From an uncultured Acidobacteriota bacterium (GTDB taxonomy: Bacteria > Acidobacteriota > Blastocatellia > RBC074), in NCBI GenBank assembly GCA_937967285.1, contig CALBSU010000869.1, positions 1-13,587 on the forward strand: 13,587 nucleotides of DNA, written 5' to 3'. Of this stretch, positions 1 through 13,587 are shown in pieces (within the stretch, counting starts at the first letter, position 1; each line of letters begins with the position of its first letter). The notes below the pieces were generated by a model, which did not search any database, was not told the DNA's origin, and saw only the letters and a list, made by a program, of their open reading frames with translations. The translations under genes and the position numbers were made by a program.

Positions 1-983
1 TCCGAGAGGCGGGCCAGTCCGTCGCGGGTGCCGATGGCGATCAGCAGATCGCCGGCGCGGAGCTTGTGGTCTCCGCCGGGGCTGAAGATCATCTTTCCGC
101 CCTCGGGGGTGATTGCGACGATCATCACCTCGTACTGCGAGCGGATGCCCGAATCCTTGAGCATCACGCCGTCGAGCCGCGATCCGGCGGCGATCCAGAT
201 CTGATCGAAGTTCAGGTCGAGGTTCTCCGTCATGGTCGTCAGTTCGAGGAAGTCCGCGACGGCCGGCGAAAGGGCCGCCTGGGCCATCCTGTGGCTGCCG
301 ATCAGAACCGGAGAGACGACCTTGTTGGCGCCGGCGCGGATGAGCTGGCGCTCGCCCGGAAGGTCGATGGCGCGGGCGACGATGTAGATGTTCGGATTAA
401 GGCCGCGCGCGTTGAGTACGATGTAGACGTTGTCGGCATCGGTCGAGGCCGCCGTGATCAGAGACCGCGCCTGTCGGATGTTGGCGCCTTCGAGGACCGA
501 TTCGTCCGTCGCGTCGCCGTTGAGAACCAGAATGCCTCTCTTGAGCAGTTTCTCGGCGACGGCTTCGTCATTTTCTATGACTATGAAATCGACATCCTTG
601 CGCTGCAGTTCGTCGATGATCCTCATTCCGACCCGACCGGCGCCGCAGACGATGTAATGATTCTTGAGCTGACTGATATCCTTGAACAATTTGCGCCTCC
701 CGAGCGCGGCTCTGACTCCGGATTCGATGACGGCTTTGGTCAGGTTCGAGATGAGCAGACCGAACAGGGCGACTCCGATGACGATCAGCAGCAGCGTGAA
801 GAGCCGGCCGCCGAGGCTCAGCGGGTGTGTCTCGCCGTATCCGATCGTGGCCAGCGTGATGACGGTCATGTACAGACCGTCGAACCACGACCAGCCCTCG
901 ATCAGATGATAGCCCAGCGATCCGACGAAGATCATCAGGATGATCGCCAGAAACGTGAAGAGCAGTTGTTTGTGCGACGACAT
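1..983 (-). CDS. Two-TM potassium channel with RCK (TrkA-N/TrkA-C) domains, C-terminus cut by window edge
   Basis: This is predicted to be an inner-membrane K+ channel gated by a cytoplasmic RCK ligand-binding module. Reading from the ATG at 983 there are 327 codons to the window edge without a stop. Residues 7-27 form a first hydrophobic helix. Residues 31-51 are the pore loop with the selectivity filter TIGYGE (46-51), and residues 60-80 form the second helix. A TrkA-N Rossmann fold begins near residue 109, with the nucleotide-binding glycine motif CGAGRVG (113-119) and an acidic residue (E137) after the second strand. Residues from about 250 to the end look like a TrkA-C domain. A stop codon lies in frame upstream of the ATG, which supports this start. 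The upstream DUF1080 gene ends only 15 nt before it, so the two may be co-transcribed. The ion and gating ligand cannot be read from the sequence. The missing C-terminus is probably short. Confidence 0.93.
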   Translation of the reverse strand, partial: MSSHKQLLFTFLAIILMIFVGSLGYHLIEGWSWFDGLYMTVITLATIGYGETHPLSLGGRLFTLLLIVIGVALFGLLISNLTKAVIESGVRAALGRRKLFKDISQLKNHYIVCGAGRVGMRIIDELQRKDVDFIVIENDEAVAEKLLKRGILVLNGDATDESVLEGANIRQARSLITAASTDADNVYIVLNARGLNPNIYIVARAIDLPGERQLIRAGANKVVSPVLIGSHRMAQAALSPAVADFLELTTMTENLDLNFDQIWIAAGSRLDGVMLKDSGIRSQYEVMIVAITPEGGKMIFSPGGDHKLRAGDLLIAIGTRDGLARLS

Positions 984-998
984 ACCGTTGCTGCGTCG

Positions 999-1937
<939 letters not shown>

Positions 1938-1944
1938 CGATTCG

Positions 1945-1950
1945 CTCCTC
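1945..1950 (-). promoter_or_regulatory. Shine-Dalgarno site that fixes the DUF1080 gene start
   Basis: On the minus strand GAGGAG lies 7 nt before the ATG at 1937. This spacing is near ideal and decides between this start and the upstream in-frame ATG at 2057, which has no comparable site. Confidence 0.75.
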
Positions 1951-1980
1951 GTTGTGTAATGTGTGCAGTCAGAAAAGATA

Positions 1981-2018
1981 GAGTAAAAAGTAAAAAGTAG
2001 AAAGCCGAAAGTAGAGAG
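1981..2018. repeat. Degenerate A/G-rich short tandem repeat in the divergent intergenic region
   Basis: The plus strand reads as successive variants of GTAAAAA / GTAGAAA / GAAAGTAGA with a 7-10 nt period. It is low-complexity, purine-rich on one strand, and lies between the two divergent gene starts. It codes for nothing convincing. It may bend or destabilise the DNA near the promoter, which is inference. Confidence 0.5.
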
Positions 2019-2024
2019 TTTCGC

Positions 2025-2053
2025 TTCATCTATCCTCTGTTCCAAACTATAAT
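2025..2053 (+). promoter_or_regulatory. Candidate sigma70-type promoter for the DUF3500 gene
   Basis: A perfect TATAAT occurs at 2048-2053. Seventeen nucleotides upstream lies TTCATC (2025-2030), a weak match to a TTGACA box. Transcription would begin near 2060, leaving a leader of about 20 nt that contains the GGAGGAG ribosome site (2071-2077). The -10 box is convincing by sequence and position. The -35 match is poor, and the call is unsupported by any transcript data. Confidence 0.5.
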
Positions 2054-2080
2054 CCACAAAAATCGCAACTGGAGGAGATC

Positions 2081-3154
2081 ATGAAAAGAGTGAGACTGGC
2101 GGGGTTGGTCCTGTCGATTTCGATCGTTGTCGGGCTGGTGTCGGTGTCGATAGTGGACGGCGTGGCGCGAATGCGATCGGCCGCCGCGATGGCCGACGGG
2201 GCCAACAGATTCCTGACATCGCTGACGTCGGAGCAGAAGGCGAAAGCGGTCTTCTCCTTCGACGATCAACAGCGGTTCGACTGGCATTTCATCCCGAGGG
2301 CCCGCAAGGGCGTGCCGCTCAAGGATCTCGATCAGTCGCAGCGCAAGCTGGCGCTCGAGTTCCTGAAGGCCGGTCTCGGAGCGTCCGGATTCCGCAAGGC
2401 TCAGACGATCATGAGCCTCGAACCGATCCTCTTCGTGCTTGAGGGCGATAAGCGGGTTCATCCCAGGGATCCGGAACTCTACTATTTCAGCGTCTTCGGC
2501 ACGCCGTCTACGAAAGCGACCTGGGGATGGCGCGTCGAGGGGCATCACCTCTCGCTCAACTTCACGGTCGTCAAGGGCGAACTGATCTCCAACACTCCGC
2601 TCTTCTTCGGCGCCAACCCGGCGGAGGTCCGACAGGGGCCGCACAAGGGGCTGCGGGCGCTGGCCGAGGAGGAGGACAAGGGACGCGATCTGGTTGCGAC
2701 GCTCGATGAGAAGCAGCTCAAGGTCGCCCTGGTCGACGCGAAGGCGCCCAACGACATCCTGACCGGATTCAAGCTCAAGGCCGATCCGCTCAAACCGGAC
2801 GGACTGCAGGCCGCGATGATGAGCTCGAAGCAGAAGGCGCTGCTCCAGCGCCTGATCGACGAATACCTCTCGAGGATGCCGGAGGATGTCGCCGCCGAGA
2901 GATCGCGCAAGCTCAAGCAGGCGGGCATCGACAAGGTCTTCTTCGCCTGGGCCGGCGGAACCGCCAAGGGCGATCCCCATTATTATCGCATTCAGGGGCC
3001 GACCTTCCTGGTCGAGTACGACGACACCCAGAACGAGGCCAACCACATCCACAGCGTGTGGCGCGATTTCAACGGCGATTTCGGGACCGATCTGCTCTCG
3101 GCGCATTACCGCGAGATTCCGCATTCCAACCGGATGCAAATCTCGAAAAAGTAA
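2081..3154 (+). CDS. DUF3500 family protein, exported or membrane-anchored, function unknown
   Basis: A 357-residue protein recognised as DUF3500 from a set of family landmarks: HPRDPELYYFSVFG (127-140), WGWRVEGHHLSLNFT (148-162), LFFGANPAEV (174-183), GPHKGLRAL (186-194) and a C-terminal block with RIQGPTFLVEYDDTQN (303-318) followed by ANHIHSVWRDFNGDFG (320-335). The family has no established function that I know of. The conserved His, Trp and Asp residues suggest a binding or catalytic pocket, which is inference. Residues 5-26 form a hydrophobic N-terminal segment after MKR, consistent with a signal peptide or anchor, though the cleavage site is unclear. The start is secure: GGAGGAG at 2071-2077 sits 3 nt before the ATG and no competing start is better. 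The gene is transcribed divergently from the DUF1080 gene and is followed by a repeat island, so it probably forms a single-gene unit. Confidence 0.9.
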   Translation: MKRVRLAGLVLSISIVVGLVSVSIVDGVARMRSAAAMADGANRFLTSLTSEQKAKAVFSFDDQQRFDWHFIPRARKGVPLKDLDQSQRKLALEFLKAGLGASGFRKAQTIMSLEPILFVLEGDKRVHPRDPELYYFSVFGTPSTKATWGWRVEGHHLSLNFTVVKGELISNTPLFFGANPAEVRQGPHKGLRALAEEEDKGRDLVATLDEKQLKVALVDAKAPNDILTGFKLKADPLKPDGLQAAMMSSKQKALLQRLIDEYLSRMPEDVAAERSRKLKQAGIDKVFFAWAGGTAKGDPHYYRIQGPTFLVEYDDTQNEANHIHSVWRDFNGDFGTDLLSAHYREIPHSNRMQISKK

Positions 3155-3160
3155 AAAGAT

Positions 3161-3278
3161 CATCCACAAAGGACACGAAGGAACACAAAGAGTAGTTTTG
3201 GCTGTTCAGAATCCCTTTGTGAATCTTCGTGTCCCTTCGTGGATGAAAAGCCTTCTGAGACGGAAAATGATTTGAGTC
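3161..3278. repeat. Tandem repeat unit 1 (118 bp) with internal inverted repeat of the CCTTTGTG/CCTTCGTG type
   Basis: The unit begins with a left arm at 3162-3190 (ATCCACAAAGGACACGAAGG and 9 further bases). It continues with a 24-nt loop (3191-3214), an imperfectly complementary right arm (3215-3244) and a tail carrying CTTCTGAGACGGAAA. A second copy follows at a period of 118 bp. The arms are built from short CCTTTGTG / CCTTCGTG motifs, a pattern I recognise as a common non-coding intergenic repeat in environmental bacterial genomes. As RNA it would fold into a long hairpin. It lies between two codirectional genes and lacks a T-tract immediately after the stem, so a terminator role is possible but unproven. 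Confidence 0.85.
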
Positions 3279-3394
3279 CATCCACAAAGGACACGAAGGA
3301 GCACAAAGAGGTTCTGAATAGCCATATCCAACTTTGTGCTCCTTTGTGCCCTTTGTGGATGAAAAGCTTTCTGAGACGGAAATTGATTTGAATT
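3279..3394. repeat. Tandem repeat unit 2 (116 bp) with inverted repeat; its tail overlaps the hrpB start
   Basis: The left arm (3280-3308) and right arm (3332-3360) are each 29 nt and complementary except at two positions, one of them a G-T pair, around a 23-nt loop (3309-3331). The right arm shows CTTTGTG three times at 9-10 nt spacing. The tail after the right arm differs from that of unit 1 at four positions in about 44. A further CATCC at 3395 repeats the first bases of a unit. The proposed TTG start of the helicase gene (3388) lies in the tail. Confidence 0.85.
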
Positions 3395-5952
3395 CATCCC
3401 GCCCGCCGCTGCCGATAGATTCCATAATTCCCCGGATAGTCGAGATTCTGCGAGATCAGTCGAGTATCGTCATCGAGGCACCGCCCGGGGCGGGCAAGAC
3501 GACGCGCGTCCCGCCGGCGCTGCTCGATGCGGGGCTGGCCGGCGAGGTCTGGGTGCTCGAACCGCGGCGTCTGGCGGCAAGAATGGCCGCCCGCCATGTC
3601 GCCGAAGAGTCGGGAGAGCCGCTCGGCGGGAAGGTCGGCTATCAGGTGCGATTCGAGGAGGTCGCCGGCCCGCGGACAAGGCTCCGGTTTGTGACCGAGG
3701 GAGTGCTGACGCGGCGTTTGCTGGTCGATCCACGGCTCGATCGGGTCGGGGCGGTGGTGATCGACGAATTTCACGAGCGCCACATTCAGGCCGATCTGGC
3801 GCTGGCTCTGCTGGCGAAACTGCAGAGGGAATTCCGGCCCGATCTGAAACTGGCGGTCATGTCGGCGACGCTCGATGCCGCGCCGGTGGCGAGGTTTCTG
3901 GGAGATGCCGCGACGATCAGATCCGAGGGGCGGATGTACGACGTCGCGATCGAGCATCTGGCGCGCCCGGATGAGCGTCCGCTCGAAGAGCAGGTCTCCG
4001 GCGCGCTGAGAAAGGCGCTCGATCGGGGAATCGACGGCGACATCCTGGTCTTTCTGCCGGGCGCGGCGGAGATCCGCCGGTCGATCGCCGCCTGCGAGAA
4101 ATCGGGCTGGGACCTGCTGCTGCTGCCGCTGCACGGCGATCTCTCCGCCGACGAGCAGGACCGGGCCGTTAAGCCGTGCGACAGGCGTAAGGTCATCTTT
4201 TCGACCAACGTCGCCGAAAGCTCCGTCACGATCGACGGTGTGACGACGGTCATCGATTCGGGGCTGGCGCGAGTGGCGGGGCATTCGCCCTGGTCGGGCA
4301 TCCCGACGCTGACAGTCTCGCGGATCAGCCGCGCCTCGGCCGCGCAACGCGCCGGTCGCGCTGGAAGAACGAGGCCCGGCGTCTGCTTCAGGCTCTACAC
4401 CGAAACCGATCTGCTCGCCCGGCCAGAGCACGATCAACCCGAGATCCTCCGCGAGGACCTGGCCGAACTGGCGCTCGATCTGCACGGCGCCGGCATCGCC
4501 GATCTGCGCCAATTCCAGTGGTTCGAGCCTCCGCCGACCGAGGCTCTCGAAGCCGCTGATGACCTCCTCGCACGGCTCGGCGCGATCGACGGAGAAGGGA
4601 AGATCACGGCAACCGGCCGGCGAATGCTCGGGTTTCCGCTCCACCCGCGGCAGTCGCGGCTGCTGGTCGAGGCCGCAGCGCGCGGCGTCGCCGCCGAGGG
4701 CTGCCTGATCGCCGCCCTGATCGGCGAGCGAGATATCCTGGCCGGAAAGCTTTTCGCCGGCGAGCGGCGGGAAAGGAAGGGCGCGGTCGAACATGGCCCC
4801 TCCGATCTCCTCAGACGGCTCGACCTGTTCACCGAAGTCGAAGCCGCCGGTCTCCATGCCTCGGCAGTCAGAAGCGCCGGGCTCGATCCCGGCGCCGTCC
4901 GCGCCGTCGACAGGGTCCGCCGGCAACTGATCCGGATGATTGCCAGGGCAGCTGATCGCAGCACCTCACCGGTCGAAGATCATATTAATAAAGAAGAGGC
5001 TCTGCTCGTTTCGGTACTCGCCGGCTATCCAGATCGTGTCGCCCGGCGCAGGTCGCCCGGGACGGGCAATCACGACCTTCTATTGATGAACGGCAGAGGC
5101 GCCGCCCTCTCGCCCGAGAGCATCGTCCAGGACGCGCGATTCCTCGTCGCCGTCGATGCCGGAGAGCGACGCGACTCCGGCCGAACATCGACCCTCGTCA
5201 GAATCGCCAGCCGTATCGAACCCGAGTGGCTGATCGATCTCTTCTCAGACCGCATTGCCGAGAGCCGCGAAACGATCTGGAACGAAGCCGCTTCGAGGGT
5301 CGAGGCCCGCGAGCGGATGACCTTCGACCAGCTCGTGATCGACGAACAGAAGATCCCGGATCCCGATCCCGACCAGGCTGCGGCCCTGCTCGCCCGACAC
5401 GCTCTCGCCGCCGGCATCGAACGCTTCGTCGACCGCGCCCGGATCGATGGACAACTCGCACGGATCTCTTTCCTCGCCGAGACATTCCCCGAAGCCGGCA
5501 TCGAACCCGTCGATGAGGGATTCCTCGAACGCGCGCTGGTCGCACTCTGCCGCGGCCTGACCAGCTTCCAGGACCTCCGCGCCGTCGCACCCCACGGTCT
5601 CGGCGACGCACTCCGGTCCCGACTCACACCGCAACAGCAGCAGCTCCTCTCGCGCGCCGCTCCCGATCAGATCTCCATCGCAGGCAGACGCAACGTGCGC
5701 ATCAATTACGAAACCGGTAAAACTCCCTGGATCGAATCCCGCATCCAGGACTTCTTCGGCATGTCCGAGACACCCAGAATCGCCGACGGCAGGGTCCCGC
5801 TCCTCCTCCATCTCCTCGCCCCCAACCAGAGACCCGTCCAGATCACAGCCGATCTCCCGGGCTTCTGGTCTCGTACCTACCCGCAGGTCCGCCGCGAACT
5901 CGGACGCCGCTACCCGAGGCATAAATGGCCCGAAAATCCCCTCCATCCATGA
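3388..5952 (+). CDS. hrpB: ATP-dependent DEAH-type helicase HrpB
   Basis: An 854-residue superfamily 2 helicase with all the main motifs in order: Walker A GAGKTT (34-39), the HrpB-type DEAH variant DEFHER (126-131), motif III SATLD (159-163), a STNVAESSVTIDG motif V (about 272-284) and motif VI QRAGRAGR (320-327). The C-terminal HrpB-specific region ends with ETPRIADGRVPLLLHLL and a PGFWSRTYPQVRREL block, as family members do. Length matches the family (about 800-850). HrpB is a cytosolic NTP-dependent helicase whose physiological substrate is poorly defined. The start is uncertain: no ATG precedes LPIDSIIPRIVEIL, where homologues begin. I choose TTG 3388, which has only a weak GGA upstream. 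The frame stays open to a TTG at 3334, but those 18 codons are repeat DNA. The gene stands alone between the repeat island and the ACIII operon. Confidence 0.93.
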   Translation: MNSSRPPLPIDSIIPRIVEILRDQSSIVIEAPPGAGKTTRVPPALLDAGLAGEVWVLEPRRLAARMAARHVAEESGEPLGGKVGYQVRFEEVAGPRTRLRFVTEGVLTRRLLVDPRLDRVGAVVIDEFHERHIQADLALALLAKLQREFRPDLKLAVMSATLDAAPVARFLGDAATIRSEGRMYDVAIEHLARPDERPLEEQVSGALRKALDRGIDGDILVFLPGAAEIRRSIAACEKSGWDLLLLPLHGDLSADEQDRAVKPCDRRKVIFSTNVAESSVTIDGVTTVIDSGLARVAGHSPWSGIPTLTVSRISRASAAQRAGRAGRTRPGVCFRLYTETDLLARPEHDQPEILREDLAELALDLHGAGIADLRQFQWFEPPPTEALEAADDLLARLGAIDGEGKITATGRRMLGFPLHPRQSRLLVEAAARGVAAEGCLIAALIGERDILAGKLFAGERRERKGAVEHGPSDLLRRLDLFTEVEAAGLHASAVRSAGLDPGAVRAVDRVRRQLIRMIARAADRSTSPVEDHINKEEALLVSVLAGYPDRVARRRSPGTGNHDLLLMNGRGAALSPESIVQDARFLVAVDAGERRDSGRTSTLVRIASRIEPEWLIDLFSDRIAESRETIWNEAASRVEARERMTFDQLVIDEQKIPDPDPDQAAALLARHALAAGIERFVDRARIDGQLARISFLAETFPEAGIEPVDEGFLERALVALCRGLTSFQDLRAVAPHGLGDALRSRLTPQQQQLLSRAAPDQISIAGRRNVRINYETGKTPWIESRIQDFFGMSETPRIADGRVPLLLHLLAPNQRPVQITADLPGFWSRTYPQVRRELGRRYPRHKWPENPLHP

Positions 5953-6008
5953 TTGTTGCAACTCCTTCATTTTTCTTTCACGCCTCTCTTCTTCCCGCTT
6001 TCCGCCAC

Positions 6009-6035
6009 TTGACTTTTTTTGTCCGAACATAGAAG
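6009..6035 (+). promoter_or_regulatory. Weak candidate promoter upstream of the ACIII operon
   Basis: The 183-nt stretch between hrpB and actA (5953-6135) has no gene and is more A/T-rich than its surroundings. TTGACT at 6009-6014 is a good -35 match. The best -10 at suitable distance is TAGAAG (6030-6035, 15-nt spacing), which is poor. An AATAAT at 6104-6109 is a better -10 but has no matching -35. A promoter is expected here because the operon starts here, but its exact position is not settled by the sequence. Confidence 0.25.
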
Positions 6036-6122
6036 ATGCGTGCTTAAGCAAATCCGAAAATTCACAAGCTTCGGGTTACCAGGCAAGTCTAGGGGTACAA
6101 CTGAATAATTTTTTAGTGAGGT

Positions 6123-6128
6123 GGAGGT
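6123..6128 (+). promoter_or_regulatory. Shine-Dalgarno site that fixes the actA start
   Basis: GGAGGT lies 7 nt before the ATG at 6136. An in-frame GTG at 6121 would place this ribosome site inside the coding region, so the shorter protein is preferred. Confidence 0.8.
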
Positions 6129-6131
6129 CAT

Positions 6132-6825
<694 letters not shown>

Positions 6826-6850
6826 CCAAATATCAAGGCAATCGGGCGCC

Positions 6851-6898
6851 GGTGATCTGAGGCGCGGGTTTGGAACCTGCGACACTCTCAGGATCGTC
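6851..6898 (+). other. Imperfect hairpin in the actA-actB gap
   Basis: An inner stem pairs 6863-6870 with 6874-6881 (8 bp, one G-U, loop TGG). An outer stem pairs GATCTGAG (6854-6861) with CTCA and GATC at 6887-6890 and 6892-6895, with one bulged G, and may extend by three more pairs to 6851/6898. An asymmetric internal loop (6862 against 6882-6886) separates the two. No T-run follows, so it does not look like an intrinsic terminator. It could stabilise or process the mRNA between actA and actB. Confidence 0.45.
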
Positions 6899-6921
6899 AG
6901 GCACTGCTAACGGAAAAAACA

Positions 6922-10062
<3,141 letters not shown>

Positions 10063-10086
10063 GCAGTAGTCAGGAGAGATTCACGA

Positions 10087-11532
<1,446 letters not shown>

Positions 11533-11587
11533 GAGACTTCATTAACGAGTTTCTCCACCGGAGAGACGTGAACAAACATCAGAGATT

Positions 11588-12119
11588 ATGACGAAACAGG
11601 AAGAATCAGGCACCTATGGATTGATGGCCGAGTTCGATGATCCGAACGCGGTCGTGGCGGCCGCGCGCCGGGTGTACGAGGCCGGGTACAGGCGGATCAA
11701 CGCGTATTCGCCGTATCCGATCGAGGAGTTGTCGGCGGCGATCGGGTATCACAAGGATCTCGTCTCGCTGACGGTCTTCGCCTGCGGCATCCTCGGAGCC
11801 ATCGGCGGATTCGCGCTCCAGTACTGGACTTCGGCGATCGACTATCCGCTCAATGTCGGCGGTCGTCCGCTGCTCAGTCTGCCGTCGTTCATCCCGATCA
11901 TCTTCGAATGCACGGTCCTGCTCGCATCGTTCGGGGCCTTCCTCGGGATGCTCGGCATGAACCGTCTGCCGGAGCCGTATCATCCGGTCTTCAACGTCCC
12001 GTCGTTCGCGAGGGCTTCGCAGGACAGGTTCTTCGTCTGCATCAAGGCCGACGATCCGAAATTCAACGAGGCTGAAACGCACGCGTTTCTCCAGAGCCTG
12101 GGCGCGAGAGAGGTGAGTC

Positions 12120-12133
<14 letters not shown>
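11588..12133 (+). CDS. actD: ActD, DUF3341 membrane subunit of alternative complex III
   Basis: A 181-residue protein of the DUF3341 family. The N-terminal soluble part starts with [10 protein letters not shown] (11-20) and continues with [19 protein letters not shown] (30-48), the family signature. Two transmembrane helices follow at about 58-79 and 102-123, then a soluble C-terminal region with [16 protein letters not shown] (125-140). In solved ACIII structures ActD packs against the membrane core; it carries no cofactor. It follows actC by 55 nt, with only a weak AGAGAT just before the ATG, and its end overlaps the actE start by 14 nt. A small 5-bp hairpin (11552-11564) lies in the actC-actD gap and contains a GGAGA that is too far from the ATG to serve it. 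Confidence 0.94.
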
Positions 12134-12850
<717 letters not shown>

Positions 12851-12851
<1 letters not shown>

Positions 12852-13587
12852 TGGACAACAATTACGCACCTCCATCAGATCTCTCGCGAATTCAGGGAGT
12901 CGCGCTGGGCGTCGGGCTTCTCGGTCTGATCGCCTGGGTGATCGGAATTGTGGTCTCGGGCAACGGCCGCGAGGTCTTCTTCCACACCTACCTTGTGGCC
13001 TACGTCTTCTGGGTCGGCATCGCGCTCGGATGTCTGGGCTGGCTGATGATCCAGTATCTCGGCGGCGCGACCTGGGGCGTGGTCATCCGGCGTCTGCTCG
13101 AAGCGGGATCTCACACGCTGATCCTGATGGCGGTCCTCTTCGTCCCGATCGCGGTCGGCATCCACAACATCTACGAATGGTCGCATAAGGATTCGATCAC
13201 CGACGAGCGAGTGCGCGAGCTGCTCGAGCACAAGAGCGCGTGGCTCAATCCGGCGTTCTTCTCGGGGCGCGCGGCGCTCTATTTCGCGATCTGGCTGGCG
13301 CTCATGCTGATTCTCCGGCGCCGTTCGCACCGGCTCGACGAGACGGGCGATCCGAAACTGATCCAGAGCGCGCAGGACTGGAGCGGACCCGGCTTCCTGA
13401 TCTACGGTCTGGCCTGCACCTTCGCCGCCGTCGACTGGGTCATGTCGCTCGATGCCGAATGGTTCTCGACGATCTTCGGACTGCTCATGATCGCCGGACA
13501 GGGCGTCCTCTCGATGGCCTTCATCATCGCCGTCACGGTTATGCTCTCGAAGCGCGATCCGATGTCGCACGTCTACCAGCCGAAGCA
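12851..13587 (+). CDS. actF: ActF, second NrfD-like membrane subunit of alternative complex III, cut by window edge
   Basis: The reading frame is open from the ATG at 12851 to the window end (245 codons), so it is a partial gene. Full-length ActF is roughly 400 residues with about ten helices. Visible transmembrane segments lie near 15-36, 44-68, 88-110, 137-155, 179-200 and 208-232. The conserved block [20 protein letters not shown] (176-195) and [15 protein letters not shown] (196-210) is typical of ActF. ActF is homologous to ActC but lacks the adjacent Fe-S partner, and is proposed to contribute to proton movement and membrane assembly. GGGAGGAGAAAG (12834-12845) is a strong ribosome site, and the start overlaps the actE stop by one base, pointing to translational coupling. 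Confidence 0.94.

Noticed and set aside
3161..3394. Possible CRISPR array
   Set aside because: There are only two units, each with internal dyad symmetry and a conserved tail, no short repeats with unique spacers, and no cas genes nearby.
3069..3425. A 118-codon minus-strand frame across the repeat island
   Set aside because: It is translated repeat DNA, with recurring FHPRRDTK / LCAPSCPLW-like strings. I recognise this as the usual spurious protein from this repeat type.
3394..4926. A 510-codon minus-strand frame opposite hrpB
   Set aside because: The plus strand carries all helicase motifs in order, while the minus frame has no recognisable domain and an antisense-like composition.

Overview
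The window is high-GC bacterial chromosomal DNA. Its right half carries the first six genes of an alternative complex III (ACIII, quinol:electron-acceptor oxidoreductase) operon in the order actA-B-C-D-E-F. The ACIII operon, together with a DUF1080 protein, a DUF3500 protein and 'CCTTTGTG/CCTTCGTG' intergenic repeats, fits an environmental Acidobacteriota or related phylum such as Planctomycetota or Gemmatimonadota. This placement is an inference from gene content; no rRNA, tRNA or other firm taxonomic marker is present.

Layout. Positions 1-1937 hold two minus-strand genes: an exported two-domain DUF1080 (glycoside hydrolase/lyase-like) protein, and downstream of it a two-TM potassium channel with a cytoplasmic RCK (TrkA-N/TrkA-C) module that runs off the left edge. 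A divergent intergenic region (1938-2080) contains an A/G-rich degenerate repeat and a consensus TATAAT box. A plus-strand DUF3500 protein follows (2081-3154). Positions 3155-3387 are a short repeat island of two tandem ~117-bp units, each with a hairpin-forming inverted repeat. Its tail runs into the start of a DEAH-type helicase, hrpB (to 5952).

After a 183-nt gap the ACIII operon begins: actA (pentaheme cytochrome c, 6136), actB (fused molybdopterin-type and Fe-S protein, 6922), actC (NrfD-like quinol-site membrane protein, 10087), actD (DUF3341 membrane protein, 11588), actE (monoheme cytochrome lipoprotein, 12120) and actF (second NrfD-like protein, 12851, cut by the right edge). ActC and ActF form the membrane core, ActB and ActA carry Fe-S clusters and hemes at the periplasmic face, ActD is a small membrane anchor, and ActE passes electrons to a terminal oxidase or soluble carrier. 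In related genomes cytochrome c oxidase genes often follow actF, so they may lie just beyond the right edge.

I see no CRISPR, phage, transposase, toxin-antitoxin or defence genes and no undescribed multi-gene system. The points most worth a second look are the two-unit repeat with apparently flipped loop sequence, the helicase start codon inside that repeat, the lower-GC actA inside an otherwise GC-rich operon, and a long hairpin between actA and actB.
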